A DNA stretch of 64,000 bases from Aliivibrio sp. EL58 (GTDB lineage Bacteria; Pseudomonadota; Gammaproteobacteria; Enterobacterales; Vibrionaceae), in NCBI RefSeq assembly GCF_900312675.1, contig NZ_OMPC01000004.1:235390-299389 (forward strand), written 5' to 3'. Positions 37,345 through 47,270 of the stretch are shown here, in pieces. How positions within the stretch are numbered: the first letter of the stretch is position 1; each line of letters starts with the position of its first letter. The notes under the pieces are model-generated. The model searched no databases. It saw nothing but the letters and a program-made list of their open reading frames with translations, and was not told the DNA's origin. A program made the translations under genes and the position numbers.

Positions 37345-38037
37345 ATGAAACACGTCTTCATTACAGGTGCAAACCGTGGGATAGGATTATCACTTGTTGC
37401 TTACTACTTACAACAAGGGGCTAAAGTAAGTGCGACTTATCGTGATGAGAGCAGTGCTACTGAGTTATTCACACTCACCAAACAGTACGATACGCTATCA
37501 CTTTACCAATTAGAGCTTACTGATTACAACGCTATTCTTAAGCTATCTCAGCAGATTTCAGAAAGTAAAATCGATCTATTAATCAATAATGCAGGCTATT
37601 ATGGCCCTAAAGGGTATGGCTTTGGGAATTGTGATGTTACAGAGTGGAAGAAGGTATTTGAAATTAATGCCATTGCCCCTCAAAAGCTAGTTGAAGCCCT
37701 CTACCCTAACTTGCAATTGAGTAATGATAAAACCATTGTTTGTATTTCATCTAAGGTAGGTAGCATGACAGAAAATACGTCTGGTGGCGGCTACTTATAT
37801 CGCTCATCTAAAGCTGCATTAAACTCGGTAGTAAAAAGTTTAAGTAATGACTTGAAGCCAGAAGGATTTACCGTTATCGCGATACACCCAGGTTGGGTTC
37901 AAACTGAAATGGGAGGACCAAATGCCCTTATTTCAACAGAAGAATCAGTTGCAGAATTAACAAAAGTTATTGCCCAACTATCAATCGATAATAGTGGGCA
38001 ATTTTTAAATTTTGACGGAACTGAATTACCTTGGTAG
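37345..38037 (+). CDS. Short-chain dehydrogenase/reductase
   Basis: A 230-residue SDR of the classical type. The NAD(P)-binding motif is TGANRGIGLSL near residues 6-16, NNAGYYG near 81 is the structural motif, and the catalytic set is Ser in CISSKVG near 137 and Tyr-x-x-x-Lys in YRSSK near 150-154. It resembles the small SDRs annotated as C-factor-like. The substrate is unknown. It is divergent from the IPNS-like gene, and its last 12 bases overlap the convergent gene at 38026. Confidence 0.87.
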   Translation: MKHVFITGANRGIGLSLVAYYLQQGAKVSATYRDESSATELFTLTKQYDTLSLYQLELTDYNAILKLSQQISESKIDLLINNAGYYGPKGYGFGNCDVTEWKKVFEINAIAPQKLVEALYPNLQLSNDKTIVCISSKVGSMTENTSGGGYLYRSSKAALNSVVKSLSNDLKPEGFTVIAIHPGWVQTEMGGPNALISTEESVAELTKVIAQLSIDNSGQFLNFDGTELPW

Positions 38038-38325
38038 CGGCTCTAATATTCCATTTCTAACTAAACCGCGGCGAACGTTTTTACACAGTTTGGCAAAACT
38101 TTCGATCTCTGAAAAATTGGGGGTTTCTCCACGTTGAACGTAAGACTCCCAATACAGTAACTCACCTTCCACCAATTCAATCAACTTACGTGGACAACCT
38201 ACACACGTATCACCACATATTTGAGCTTCAGGCGCATCAAATGGAAAATCCGCTTTCACTAATTCAATGATATTTAACATCGCGGTTTTACGATCAGGCT
38301 TTTGTGTTTTTGGTTTATTAGTCAT
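38026..38325 (-). CDS. Small uncharacterised Cys-motif protein
   Basis: A 99-residue basic-to-neutral protein of unknown function with a single metal-binding-like motif CGDTCVGCPRKLIELVEGEL near residues 37-56. Its ATG overlaps the stop codon of the YcgN gene upstream (TAATG, sharing base 38325), which suggests coupled translation and a common role. The 3' end overlaps the convergent SDR gene by 12 bases. No signal peptide or membrane segment is seen. Confidence 0.75.
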   Translation of the reverse strand: MTNKPKTQKPDRKTAMLNIIELVKADFPFDAPEAQICGDTCVGCPRKLIELVEGELLYWESYVQRGETPNFSEIESFAKLCKNVRRGLVRNGILEPLPR

Positions 38326-38765
38326 TAGTTTCTATGAGGGTGATTTGTAATATGATCTTCCCAGTTTTTTACATCAATCGCATAAACAACCTTGTTTCTT
38401 ACGCTTTCGCCAGCAGCATGCATTGCTGATTTAGACCCAGTGATCAGTGGGTGCCATTCTGGAATGTCTTTGTCTTCTGCCAATAGACGGTATGCACAAG
38501 TCACTGGTAACCAGTTAAATTCAGCGATATTTTCACGGCTTAGTTTTAGGCAGTTTTCACCTGAAGTAAAACGCTTAGCGTAATCTTTACATGAACACGT
38601 TTTGCTGTTTAACCAGCTACATGCCACGTTAGTGTAGTAAACCTCATCTGTATCTTCATCCATTAACTTGTGTAGACAGCACTTACCACAGCCGTCACAA
38701 AGAGATTCCCACTCTTGCTCTGTCATTTCTTCTAATTTTTTTTGTTGCCAAAATTGCTCTGTCAT
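38325..38765 (-). CDS. ycgN: YcgN family (UPF0260) cysteine-cluster protein
   Basis: A 146-residue protein of the UPF0260/YcgN family. The N-terminal Cys cluster [12 protein letters not shown] is near residues 25-36, with more Cys in [15 protein letters not shown] near 48-62, CLKLS and CAYRL. These proteins probably bind an iron-sulfur cluster or zinc; the role is unknown. It is first of a two-gene unit with the small Cys-motif gene. Confidence 0.87.
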   Translation of the reverse strand: MTEQFWQQKKLEEMTEQEWESLCDGCGKCCLHKLMDEDTDEVYYTNVACSWLNSKTCSCKDYAKRFTSGENCLKLSRENIAEFNWLPVTCAYRLLAEDKDIPEWHPLITGSKSAMHAAGESVRNKVVYAIDVKNWEDHITNHPHRN

Positions 38766-38926
38766 TGCTTTACACTCGTTATGGGAAGAGGCGGTTTTAT
38801 ACCCATCTTGAGATAAAAGTGCAAGTGGTTTACTAATCAGTAAAGAGATAATCCTGAGTAACTTTGACCTGAAAGGGGAAGAATGGTATTTTGCGCATCC
38901 TTTAATTGATGCAATGAGATAGTGTT

Positions 38927-39178
38927 ATGGAGTGTAGATTATATTGTGGTGCTTGCTGTATAGCCCCGAGTATAAGTTCATTTATTCCGGGAATGCCTGA
39001 TGGGAAACCTGCAGGAGTACGCTGCGTACAATTAAACGATGAGAACTTGTGTAAGTTGTTTGGTAAGGCAGAACGCCCAAAGGTGTGTCATCAATTTAAA
39101 GCTTGCCCTGACGTATGTGGGTCAACCCCAGAACAAGCTATTCAAACCATCACTGAACTTGAGTCAATGACGCTATAA
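38927..39178 (+). CDS. YkgJ family cysteine-cluster protein
   Basis: An 83-residue protein with the YkgJ-type Cys cluster. Cys are seen at CRLYCGACC near residues 3-10, at VRCVQL and LCKLFG, and at VCHQFKACPDVCG near 54-66. It begins MECRLYCGAC, preceded by TAGTGTT, with only a weak ribosome site. It is divergent from the YcgN gene, with 161 bases between. Metal or iron-sulfur binding is inferred from the Cys pattern; function is unknown. Confidence 0.82.
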   Translation: MECRLYCGACCIAPSISSFIPGMPDGKPAGVRCVQLNDENLCKLFGKAERPKVCHQFKACPDVCGSTPEQAIQTITELESMTL

Positions 39179-39198
39179 TCTTTTACAACAGCATTCGA

Positions 39199-39429
39199 TT
39201 ACGATAGTACGCGAATTACGTTTTGTACTTGTTCTGCTGTTTCAATGCCGTGGTTTGTTAAATAACCACCATCTTCCTGTGTTACCAATCCTTTCGAGAA
39301 TAGACGCTTCATTGCTTCGATTGCTTCGGGTGCTGCGTCAGAATGTACTTTTAAACCCGCTTGAGTGCTTTCTAGTGGGAATTGCTTGAGAAGGTTCATT
39401 TCTTCAACGATGTCTTTATTAAATGGCAT
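39199..39429 (-). CDS. TIGR02647-family small protein
   Basis: A 76-residue protein similar to the gammaproteobacterial family I recall as TIGR02647, sometimes called DNA-binding. Typical segments are EEMNLLKQFPLESTQAGLKVH and LVTQEDGGYLTNHG. The pattern of short helices followed by a beta-wing-like LTNHG turn fits a small winged helix. Function unknown. It stands alone with an AGAGAGATAT ribosome site upstream. Confidence 0.75.
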   Translation of the reverse strand: MPFNKDIVEEMNLLKQFPLESTQAGLKVHSDAAPEAIEAMKRLFSKGLVTQEDGGYLTNHGIETAEQVQNVIRVLS

Positions 39430-39507
39430 AATATATCTCTCTTATTTATTAACTGAATTCAGCATAGACTGTCTTTAAAAGATTAAAACAGAGCTAGATC
39501 ACACCTA

Positions 39508-39545
39508 TAAAAAATCCCCATAGGATTACTCTCTATGAGGATGTT
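39508..39545 (-). terminator. Terminator of the Tim44-like gene
   Basis: Stem ATCC-CATAG / CTATG-GGAT with one internal mismatch and a 9-base loop, with a T-run on the minus strand, about 30 bases after the stop. Confidence 0.75.
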
Positions 39546-39575
39546 TTTTAATCAACTTATTATGTATTTAGACAG

Positions 39576-40469
39576 TTAAGCTTGAATACCAATAATTAAC
39601 CACGGTGCATTTGGTTGCGTAAGGTCACGCTCCAAGTGCCAGATGTCTGTAATTTCTTCTTCAACACCTTCCACTGAATCACGGTAGCGACCAGAGAACT
39701 GTAAGCTAAGCTGTGCGTTATTTGCATTATGATCGGCACGAACAACTTCAGCATCAACAAACATAACGTCTGTGTGTTGCTCACCTTCAAGATTTGCACG
39801 CTCTTTTACTAGATCATTGTATAAGCTAATTGATACGTACTCTTGAATCGTTTCAAGTTGGTTATGGTTCCATGCACCTTGTAAAATACGGTAGTGCTCG
39901 CGAGAACCATTGATGAAGCCTTGCAGATCAAAACCCGGTGGGTAGTTATGCGGGATCTCATCAGCTGCAGGTGCGCCAAAGCCGCCTGTCGCTTGTGGCT
40001 GTGCTTGCTCACCTTGGAAGTACTGCTGGTTATCACGGAAGCTTGGTTTCTCGTCGTGAGATGCTTGTGGGCCTGCGTATGCTGCCCCTTGCCTCTGATT
40101 TATACTGCTGGCCTTTGATGCCATAAACATACGGAAAAGCTTAAACAGAACAAATGCCACACCAGCCATGATTAGAATATCCATAAACTGGATACCTTCA
40201 AAGCCACCGCCAGCAAAGATTGATGCTAAAAGACCACCCATAAGAAGACCACCAAGTAGTCCGCCCATTAAGCCTTTCTTGCTTGATGCGCCCTTAGCGG
40301 TATCTTGCTTACCAATGGTATTCGTGTTTTGTTGCTTCTGTTTTGGCGCAGGCGCTGTTTTAAAGCTTTTGCCAAATGATTTACCACCACCAAATTTCTT
40401 TGCTTCTGCATGAGGCGCAGAAAGAACAAAAACAAACATTAGGGCAGCAATAGATAAAAGACGTTTCAT
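39576..40469 (-). CDS. Tim44 domain-containing membrane protein
   Basis: A 297-residue protein. A signal-like N-terminus MKRLLSIAALMFVFVLSAPH precedes a Gly/Lys/Gln-rich linker (30-65), a Gly/Leu-rich hydrophobic segment (GLMGGLLGGLLMGGLLASIF) and a second membrane helix (IMAGVAFVLFKLFRMFM) near 100-120. The C-terminal 150 residues resemble the Tim44-like domain (HYRILQGAWNHNQLETI and VDAEVVRADH segments), which in other proteins binds lipid or partner proteins. Bacterial members have no settled role. Start at 40469, with GGAAC upstream; the 17-codon longer version has no ribosome site. Confidence 0.83.
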   Translation of the reverse strand: MKRLLSIAALMFVFVLSAPHAEAKKFGGGKSFGKSFKTAPAPKQKQQNTNTIGKQDTAKGASSKKGLMGGLLGGLLMGGLLASIFAGGGFEGIQFMDILIMAGVAFVLFKLFRMFMASKASSINQRQGAAYAGPQASHDEKPSFRDNQQYFQGEQAQPQATGGFGAPAADEIPHNYPPGFDLQGFINGSREHYRILQGAWNHNQLETIQEYVSISLYNDLVKERANLEGEQHTDVMFVDAEVVRADHNANNAQLSLQFSGRYRDSVEGVEEEITDIWHLERDLTQPNAPWLIIGIQA

Positions 40470-40693
40470 TGTCTGTTCCTTTACTGTATTAAAATAATTT
40501 GACCTGATAATAGCCTGCATTGCTTCATATTGGGAGCTTTAAAATTGATCAGGATGTTTCAGAGTGTTAAAAGCTCTCTGTTTTATTCTCAACACTGTGC
40601 TTTACGTCCTAATTGATAAAACTCTTACTTGAAGAATCGGTAGATACATTTAAAATTAAGAACATTGTACATAATTTTATAGATCAGGGTCAT

Positions 40694-41293
40694 ATGGCGC
40701 GCAGAAACGACCATACTCATCAAGAAATACGCGACATGGCATTAGATAATGTCAAAGTATTCCTTGGCGAGCATAGTCATCACGAACTCAGTTTAAGAAA
40801 GTTAGCAAAAAGCATTGGTTATGTACCGAGTACATTAGTGAATATTTTTGGTAGTTATAATTTATTGCTTCTGAGCTCTATCGCCCAAACGCTAGATGAA
40901 ATCATGCTGCAAGTAAATCAAGGGCTAGAAAACAGCGCTACTCCTGAAGAAGCACTAAAAGCCATTGCTTACTGTTATTATGACTTTGCCCAAGAGCATC
41001 CCAATCGCTGGCGATTAGTGTTTCAACATAATATGAATGGTGAGGCCTTACCTGATTGGCAAGAGAACCGCATTAATCAAATGATGGGCGTTCTTGAAGA
41101 AATAATTAAAACAATTAATCCACACAAATGCGATTCTGATGTAGAGAAAAGCAGTCGTGTTATCTGGGCCAGTGTTCATGGAATTACATTATTAAGTTTG
41201 GATGACTTGTTGTTTTCTTCAACACCAATTGATGGCCATCTTCTCATCGATAACCTACTATTGAACTATATTAATCAATGGAAGCAACACTAG
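40694..41293 (+). CDS. TetR/AcrR-family transcription regulator (WHG-type ligand domain)
   Basis: A 199-residue repressor-like protein. An N-terminal helix-turn-helix lies near residues 28-50 (LSLRKLAKSIGYVPSTLVNIF). The C-terminal part carries WASVHGITLLSLDD, typical of the WHG-type TetR ligand domain. It begins MARRNDHTHQEIRDM at 40694, with CAGGG upstream; an in-frame TTG at 40613 is less likely. It is 22 bases before the transporter/acyltransferase gene and probably controls that operon. I infer a lipid or fatty-acid ligand from the neighbour only. Confidence 0.85.
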   Translation: MARRNDHTHQEIRDMALDNVKVFLGEHSHHELSLRKLAKSIGYVPSTLVNIFGSYNLLLLSSIAQTLDEIMLQVNQGLENSATPEEALKAIAYCYYDFAQEHPNRWRLVFQHNMNGEALPDWQENRINQMMGVLEEIIKTINPHKCDSDVEKSSRVIWASVHGITLLSLDDLLFSSTPIDGHLLIDNLLLNYINQWKQH

Positions 41294-41315
41294 CTTTGTA
41301 ATCAAGGGACTTTTC

Positions 41316-43184
41316 ATGGCAAAGCAAGCCAAGCTATTAACTCAACGTCGATTCCTGCCTTATTTTTTAACTCAAGCTTTAGGCGCATTTAACGACAACA
41401 TCTATAAAAATACGCTATTACTTTTTGTTGCTTTTGCTAGTGTTGATAGCTTACCCATGCCATCTAATCTGTTTATTAATCTTGCTGCTGGCCTGTTTAT
41501 TCTGCCTTTCTTTCTTTTTTCTGCTTTTGCCGGCGTCCTCGCCGATAAGTATGAGAAATCTGCCTTTATTCGCAAGGTTAAACTCGCTGAGATCGTTATT
41601 ATGCTCTTTGGCGCGATGGCGTTTATCCTCCAAAATTACACCTTATTATTAATTCTTCTTTTTTTGATGGGAACACAATCGGCTTTTTTTGGTCCGGTCA
41701 AATACGCTCTTCTTCCTCAGCAACTCAAAAAAGAAGAGTTAGTGTCAGGAAATGCCTTAGTTGAAACAGGAACTTTTCTTGCTATTTTATTCGGAACCAT
41801 TGGCGCTGGTTTTATTGCTTCACAAGATAACGCGGAGTACATTGCAGCAGGTTCGGTTGTTCTTTTTGCCGTACTTGGTTACCTTGCAAGCCGATCTATT
41901 CCTCACACTAAAGCCATTGCTCCCGATTTAGTTTTTAAATGGCGCCCTATCCAACAAACAAAACAGACACTTAATATTGCCAAAGAAGATCCCGCTGTAT
42001 TTTTAGCGATTATGGGGATCAGCTGGTTCTGGTTTTTAGGTGCAAGTTATTTAACTCAGTTCCCAAATTATACTCATCTACATCTTAACGATAATGCCAT
42101 TACTGTAACGGTATTGCTGGCGTTGTTTTCTGTTGGTATTGCGATTGGTTCTCTTACTTGTGATGTTTTATCTAAACACCGAGTTGAGATCGGCATCATT
42201 CCTTTAGGCTGTTTTGGCCTTTCTCTGTTTGGGATGAATCTGTACCTTTCAACACCAAATATGCCTATTCATGCCTCTGGTTTTATGGCGACATTTTTAA
42301 GCCCTGAGCTTTTACCTGTTTTTATTAACCTGTTCTTTTTAGGGATTTGTGGCGGGCTTTATATTGTTCCTCTCTATACCTTCATTCAAAAGCGCCCAAA
42401 GCCGGAACATCGCTCTCAGATCATTGCTGCCAATAATATCTATAATGCGCTATTTATGGTCTCTAGCGCTATCTTAGGTATTGTTTGCTTATCGATTATT
42501 GAGATCTCTATTCCTCAATTTTTTGCACTTCTGGCTATCATGAATGGAGTTGTCGCTCTCTTTCTATTCTGTAAAGTGCCTGTCTTTGTGATCCGATTTT
42601 TACTTTGGATCATTACTCACACCTTATATCGAGTAAAACATAAAGAGTTACAACATCTTCCTGAAGAAGGTGGCGCTTTACTGGTTTGTAATCATATTAC
42701 TTATATGGATGCGTTTATTCTTAGTGGGGCATGCCCTCGCCCTATTCGCTTTGTCATGGAAGAGGAATACGCCGAATTACCTTTAGTTAAATACTTCTTC
42801 CGTTTAACCAAAGTAATTCCTATTAATGCATCAAAAAGTGGTTCTATTCGTCGTGCCTTTTTCGATGTTGAAGAAGCATTATCTAACGGTGAAATCGTCT
42901 TGATTTTTCCTGAAGGGGTATTAACTCACGATGGTGAAGTAGGGCCATTTTTACGAGGAATAGACATCATATTGAAACGCTCACCCGTACCTGTAATTCC
43001 AATGGCACTGCGTGGCTTATGGGGCAGTTTCTTTAGTCGTCATGGTGGGAAAGCGATATTAAAACGACCAAGCCGCTGTTGGTCAAAAATAGAAGTGGTA
43101 GCCGGAGAGCCCGTACCACCACATCTAGCAACATCAAGCGTAATGCGTGAAAAAGTAATTCAATTACGCGGTGATTGGCAGTGA
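41316..43184 (+). CDS. Fusion of LplT-like MFS transporter and PlsC-like 1-acylglycerol-3-phosphate acyltransferase
   Basis: A 622-residue two-domain membrane protein. Residues 1-415 form a 12-helix MFS transporter like LplT, the lysophospholipid flippase (ALGAFNDNIYKNTL near 19). Residues 430-620 are a glycerolipid acyltransferase with HX4D in CNHITYMDAF near 457-466 and the FPEG motif near 533. In E. coli LplT and the acyltransferase-synthetase Aas are separate proteins that re-acylate lysophospholipids; here the flippase and the acyltransferase are one chain and no acyl-ACP synthetase domain follows. The 3' end overlaps menE (convergent) by 21 bases. The upstream TetR gene is probably its regulator. 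Confidence 0.9.
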   Translation: MAKQAKLLTQRRFLPYFLTQALGAFNDNIYKNTLLLFVAFASVDSLPMPSNLFINLAAGLFILPFFLFSAFAGVLADKYEKSAFIRKVKLAEIVIMLFGAMAFILQNYTLLLILLFLMGTQSAFFGPVKYALLPQQLKKEELVSGNALVETGTFLAILFGTIGAGFIASQDNAEYIAAGSVVLFAVLGYLASRSIPHTKAIAPDLVFKWRPIQQTKQTLNIAKEDPAVFLAIMGISWFWFLGASYLTQFPNYTHLHLNDNAITVTVLLALFSVGIAIGSLTCDVLSKHRVEIGIIPLGCFGLSLFGMNLYLSTPNMPIHASGFMATFLSPELLPVFINLFFLGICGGLYIVPLYTFIQKRPKPEHRSQIIAANNIYNALFMVSSAILGIVCLSIIEISIPQFFALLAIMNGVVALFLFCKVPVFVIRFLLWIITHTLYRVKHKELQHLPEEGGALLVCNHITYMDAFILSGACPRPIRFVMEEEYAELPLVKYFFRLTKVIPINASKSGSIRRAFFDVEEALSNGEIVLIFPEGVLTHDGEVGPFLRGIDIILKRSPVPVIPMALRGLWGSFFSRHGGKAILKRPSRCWSKIEVVAGEPVPPHLATSSVMREKVIQLRGDWQ

Positions 43185-44564
43185 GTTAACCCACTCTTTT
43201 ACTTGTGGACGTGAAATTTTAAGGCCTGTTCCAAGTAAGTGTTCAGGCATAGTTTCATAGCGAATTGGACATTCAAACTGAGTTAATTTCTCTTTTAAGA
43301 AGGTATGCAGTTCGTCATGACTAATCGGTTGTGTCATTTTAATAACGGCAACAGGGCGTTGTCCAAACTCTTCATCTGCCACATCAATAACAATCACTTG
43401 CTCAATCGCATCATGCGCTAACAAAGCCAGTTCAATTTTTTCAGGATGAATATTTTCACCACCGGAAATGAACATATTGTCAGCTCGGCCTTGAATATGA
43501 AGCTCTGCTCCCATCACATAACCAAGATCGCTAGTTTGATACCAACCCTCTTCGTTAGTGATATTCATGATGCCAGATGAACGATAATAGCCTAGTGCTA
43601 AACACTCGCCACGAACAAGAACTTCGCCTTTTTCAATACGCAATTCACGATAATGCAGTATGTTACCGACCCCTGGTTGCCCATCTGCCAGTTTCGCGGT
43701 TACCGTAGACGCCATCTCTGTCATGCCATAACCTAGCCAACATTCAATGCCATTCTCTTTAGCGGCATTGGTCAATTCTGTTGGAATAACCGCTCCACCA
43801 AGTAATACGCGCTTTAATGCAAGACGAGAAACATCGCCACTGTCTAAAATTCGCTGCAATTGTGTTGGTACTAATGACGCATGGGTAACACCACATAAGT
43901 CATTTAATAACCCATCTTCGGTTGGCATTACCATTGTTGCACCAGTTAATAACCAACGCCATACAATCGCTAGGCCTGATACATGGAATAAAGGCAAAGA
44001 TAATAACCATGAATCGCAATTATCAAATTCCATCGTGCTTAGTAAGCCAGCCGCAGAATGTAAGTGATTATTTGCACTATGGGCAACGGCTTTTGGTAAC
44101 CCAGTAGAACCCGAGGTAAAGGTTAATGTTGCTAGTCGATTCGCTTGCCATGTCGCAGCAATCACACTGTATTCAGCGTTGATTAATTGCAGGTGGTGCC
44201 AAGTACCAGAAATACTCTCTTGTCCTTCACCAAACCACATATGTTGCGCTGAAATACTCGTCACTAACTGATGAAGCTGAGCTCTCGGCGTTTTTGGGTT
44301 AATCGCAGAAAAACGAGCACCGATACGAATACACGCTAACTGTAACCAAACGAGATCAATCCCACTTTTAGCGACACCAACAACCACATCATCACGCTTA
44401 ACGCCTTGTTGAATAAGACCGTTAGCGTATCGATTTACTTGGGTTGATACTTCCCCCCAAGTCCATACGTTGTTGCCATCACGAAGAGCGATTTCCATTT
44501 CACGATCTTCACCCCACTTTGCCCAAGGCCAAGTCGTAAAAAGTGGAGAGATTAGTTTTCCCAT
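43164..44564 (-). CDS. menE: o-Succinylbenzoate-CoA ligase MenE
   Basis: A 466-residue acyl-CoA synthetase, last gene of the men operon. It activates o-succinylbenzoate with ATP and CoA. The AMP-binding motif is [17 protein letters not shown] near residues 147-163; YGMTEMAS near 271 is the A5 motif; [14 protein letters not shown] near 355 is the hinge region; and the C-terminal Lys sits near the end (GTGLKISR). Its ATG overlaps menC by 13 bases. Length matches E. coli MenE (451). Confidence 0.94.
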   Translation of the reverse strand: MGKLISPLFTTWPWAKWGEDREMEIALRDGNNVWTWGEVSTQVNRYANGLIQQGVKRDDVVVGVAKSGIDLVWLQLACIRIGARFSAINPKTPRAQLHQLVTSISAQHMWFGEGQESISGTWHHLQLINAEYSVIAATWQANRLATLTFTSGSTGLPKAVAHSANNHLHSAAGLLSTMEFDNCDSWLLSLPLFHVSGLAIVWRWLLTGATMVMPTEDGLLNDLCGVTHASLVPTQLQRILDSGDVSRLALKRVLLGGAVIPTELTNAAKENGIECWLGYGMTEMASTVTAKLADGQPGVGNILHYRELRIEKGEVLVRGECLALGYYRSSGIMNITNEEGWYQTSDLGYVMGAELHIQGRADNMFISGGENIHPEKIELALLAHDAIEQVIVIDVADEEFGQRPVAVIKMTQPISHDELHTFLKEKLTQFECPIRYETMPEHLLGTGLKISRPQVKEWVNSLPITA

Positions 44565-45526
44565 ACAATCTTAAGCTCTGATAATGTATTCAGTGGTAAC
44601 TGACAATTAGGCCATGGCGTGTCTAATTGCATTTTAAAAAGGTCGATAGTATCTAAACCTGGGATCGTGTCTGGTGTTTTCCATGCAGCCAATCGCGCTA
44701 ACTGTGTTAATGCAAGACTTGATTCCAAGCTTGAGCTAATCACAGCCTGCATACCTAACTGATGCGCCTCTTCAACAAGGGCCAAGCACTTCTCTATTGA
44801 GCCAACCATGGTTGGTTTGATCACAATCGCTTTTACGCCTTCTTGAGCGCTTACTTCAAATCCGTCATCACGTACTGTTTCGTCCCAAGCAATGGCAATA
44901 CCTGTTGCTTGTGAGAATGCCAAGCTCTCTTCTGGAGTATGGCAAGGCTCTTCTAAAAACTCGATACGAGAGCGAAATTGTGGACTGACGTAATTAGCAA
45001 ATTGCTCAGCTTTTTTTGGTGTCCAGTTACGGTTAGCATCAAGACGTAAAGAGAGATCAGGAATAAGCTCTAAGAACATATTCGCAACCATTCCATCGCG
45101 GATCGCTTCATATAAGCCGACTTTGATTTTCGCGATTTTTTTGCCACTCATCTCATTAAGCTTAACCACTAAATCATCAGGATCACCTGAGCATAATGGT
45201 GCCGCTTGGTAATTACCTTCTTGCGGTAAGCCGCCTTCAAGCTCTAGCAATGCCATGCTAAAGCCAAATGCTACCGATGGGCAATTCGCATCAAGATCCA
45301 GCTCTTCACCATTTAGCCACGCTTGCGTCAGTGACAATAAATCTTCACGCGCTTGCTCTAATGTTTCTTGACTGAATTCAGGCAGAGGTGCGATTTCACC
45401 TTTGCCACACTGTGTTCCATCACGTAATTCAATGATCAAGCCATCTCGTTGTTGAAGACGTTGTTCACGAAGAATAACTCCACTGTCCATAGGGAGTTGG
45501 TATTGATATATCTTGGCTGCTTTCAT
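44552..45526 (-). CDS. menC: o-Succinylbenzoate synthase MenC
   Basis: A 324-residue enolase-superfamily enzyme that dehydrates SHCHC to o-succinylbenzoate. The catalytic Lys is in [11 protein letters not shown] near residue 135. Metal ligands are Asp in [10 protein letters not shown] near 162, Glu in FLEEPCH near 191 and Asp in IAWDETV near 214; the second Lys is in [10 protein letters not shown] near 236. All expected catalytic residues are present. A terminator-like hairpin lies upstream, between menB and menC. Confidence 0.94.
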   Translation of the reverse strand: MKAAKIYQYQLPMDSGVILREQRLQQRDGLIIELRDGTQCGKGEIAPLPEFSQETLEQAREDLLSLTQAWLNGEELDLDANCPSVAFGFSMALLELEGGLPQEGNYQAAPLCSGDPDDLVVKLNEMSGKKIAKIKVGLYEAIRDGMVANMFLELIPDLSLRLDANRNWTPKKAEQFANYVSPQFRSRIEFLEEPCHTPEESLAFSQATGIAIAWDETVRDDGFEVSAQEGVKAIVIKPTMVGSIEKCLALVEEAHQLGMQAVISSSLESSLALTQLARLAAWKTPDTIPGLDTIDLFKMQLDTPWPNCQLPLNTLSELKIVWEN

Positions 45527-45548
45527 TTGTTACTCCAACCAATAAAAA

Positions 45549-45580
45549 GAAAAAAGAGACTCATAAAGAGCCTCTAATAC
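45549..45580 (-). terminator. Terminator-like hairpin between menB and menC
   Basis: On the minus strand, AGAGGCTC and GAGTCTCT form an 8-bp stem with one G-U pair and loop TTTAT, followed by TTTTTTCTTTTT. It lies inside the men operon, so it may reduce menC-menE transcription. Confidence 0.75.
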
Positions 45581-45604
45581 TTAAATCAAATCAGTGATAA
45601 ATGC

Positions 45605-46471
45605 TTATGGATTACGAGGGAATTTATCGAAATCAGGGCGACGCTTTTCATTAAAGGCGTTGCGACCTTCTTGGCCTTCTTCTGTCATGTAGAACATCAT
45701 TGTTGCGTTACCCGCTAACTCTTGAAGGCCTGCTTGACCATCACAGTCCGCATTTAATGCCGCTTTAAGGCAACGTAATGCCATTGGGCTGTGTTGTAGT
45801 GTTTCACGACACCAGCGAACGGTTTCTTTTTCTAAATCAGCAACAGGGACAACCGTGTTTACTAGACCCATGTCCAATGCTTCTTGTGCATCATAGAAAC
45901 GACATAAGAACCAAATTTCACGCGCTTTTTTCTGACCAACGATACGAGCCATGTAAGAAGCACCCCAACCGCCATCAAAAGAACCCACTTTAGGGCCTGT
46001 TTGACCAAATTGTGCGTTCTCAGCCGCAATAGTTAAGTCACACATCATATGCAGAACATGACCACCACCAACCGCATAGCCAGCAACAGCAGCAATAACT
46101 GGTTTTGGACACGTACGAATTTGGCGTTGGAAATCCAAGACGTTTAAGTGGTGTGTACCACTGTCATCACGGTAGCCGCCGTAATCGCCACGGATCTTCT
46201 GATCACCACCTGAACAGAATGCATCTTCGCCTAAACCGGTAAGAATAATAACGCCAACTTTCTCGTCATAACGAGCATCCGCCAGCGCATCGATCATCTC
46301 TTTTACCGTACCAGGACGGAAAGCGTTACGTACTTGTGGACGTGCGATAGTGATTTTCGCGATGCCATCGGCCGATTTATGATATTGAATATCTTCGTAT
46401 TGAGCCGTGCAATCTGTCCAATCTACTGGAGCGTAAAGTTCTTGTTCTGAAATGCCAACAGTTCTTGCCAT
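45605..46471 (-). CDS. menB: 1,4-dihydroxy-2-naphthoyl-CoA synthase MenB
   Basis: A 288-residue crotonase-fold enzyme that cyclises o-succinylbenzoyl-CoA. Family features are [18 protein letters not shown] near 80-98 (the Y and D residues include catalytic ones), [18 protein letters not shown] near 128 and [20 protein letters not shown] near 155. Ends KFPRNP, typical for MenB. The start at 46471 is used because it aligns with the family; an in-frame extension to 46561 overlaps menH and lacks a ribosome site. The gap to menH is 4 bases. Confidence 0.95.
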   Translation of the reverse strand: MARTVGISEQELYAPVDWTDCTAQYEDIQYHKSADGIAKITIARPQVRNAFRPGTVKEMIDALADARYDEKVGVIILTGLGEDAFCSGGDQKIRGDYGGYRDDSGTHHLNVLDFQRQIRTCPKPVIAAVAGYAVGGGHVLHMMCDLTIAAENAQFGQTGPKVGSFDGGWGASYMARIVGQKKAREIWFLCRFYDAQEALDMGLVNTVVPVADLEKETVRWCRETLQHSPMALRCLKAALNADCDGQAGLQELAGNATMMFYMTEEGQEGRNAFNEKRRPDFDKFPRNP

Positions 46472-46475
46472 GGGT

Positions 46476-47270
46476 TTATTTCCATTGTTGTAAGAATGTA
46501 TTAAGTACATGTGTAAAGCGTTCGGGCTGTTCCACATGAGCGTTATGACCGGCCTGAGCAATGATTTGATACGTTAATTGACTTTGCTCAGCCAAGTGTT
46601 GAAATTTGTTATCTGCTTCGCCGCAAATATAAAGCATAGGAATGGTGCTACGATGTAAGGCTTCAAGCAAATATGGTTGCTTAGCCAGTGATGTAGATCT
46701 CAACATCATCCCAATTGACTTACCAAGGTTATCACTTCTTTTAACCACTAAAACTTGTCTTTGCTCAGGGTTTAGTGAAGAAAATACCTTTTGTTTATAC
46801 CAATCGTCTAAAACATCAACAATCGGTTGTTGTTCAAATCGCTCAGCCCATCGAATGTCATTATTCAATCGAGTTTGCTTCTCTTCTTTTGATAGCAAAC
46901 CAAAATTTCCCCCTTCAATGCACAAGCCACGAAGAGAGATATTGCTTGGCAACTCAACACACGCATTCAAATACATAGCAATGCGTCCACCTAAGGAGTA
47001 GCCCACAAAAATAAACTCTTGATAAGGACTGCTTTCAAGTTGCTCGACTATCAAGCGACAAGTTTGCTCAAAGCCATGACCCTCAGACACATTAATTAAA
47101 CGACTATGACCATGACCAGGAAGATCGATTAATAACACTGGGTGAGTTTTCGCTATCGCTGACGCTATCTTTTCCCAATCACCTATTGAGCCTAATAATC
47201 CGTGTAAAAATACCACGCAAGGTTGTGCGATATTCTCTTTAGGCTTAATGCATTTAGAATAAAGTGGCAT
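46476..47270 (-). CDS. menH: SHCHC synthase MenH (alpha/beta hydrolase)
   Basis: A 264-residue alpha/beta-hydrolase-fold enzyme that removes pyruvate from SEPHCHC to give SHCHC. The nucleophile Ser is in [13 protein letters not shown] near residue 91; the Asp of the triad is probably in [10 protein letters not shown] near 217; the His is in [12 protein letters not shown] near 242. The HG pair near residue 24 ([14 protein letters not shown]) forms the oxyanion hole. It overlaps menD by 17 bases. Confidence 0.93.
   Translation of the reverse strand: MPLYSKCIKPKENIAQPCVVFLHGLLGSIGDWEKIASAIAKTHPVLLIDLPGHGHSRLINVSEGHGFEQTCRLIVEQLESSPYQEFIFVGYSLGGRIAMYLNACVELPSNISLRGLCIEGGNFGLLSKEEKQTRLNNDIRWAERFEQQPIVDVLDDWYKQKVFSSLNPEQRQVLVVKRSDNLGKSIGMMLRSTSLAKQPYLLEALHRSTIPMLYICGEADNKFQHLAEQSQLTYQIIAQAGHNAHVEQPERFTHVLNTFLQQWK

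Noticed and set aside
46642-47001. 119-codon plus-strand frame inside menH
   Set aside because: Antisense to the menH catalytic region; no family resemblance and no upstream start signals.
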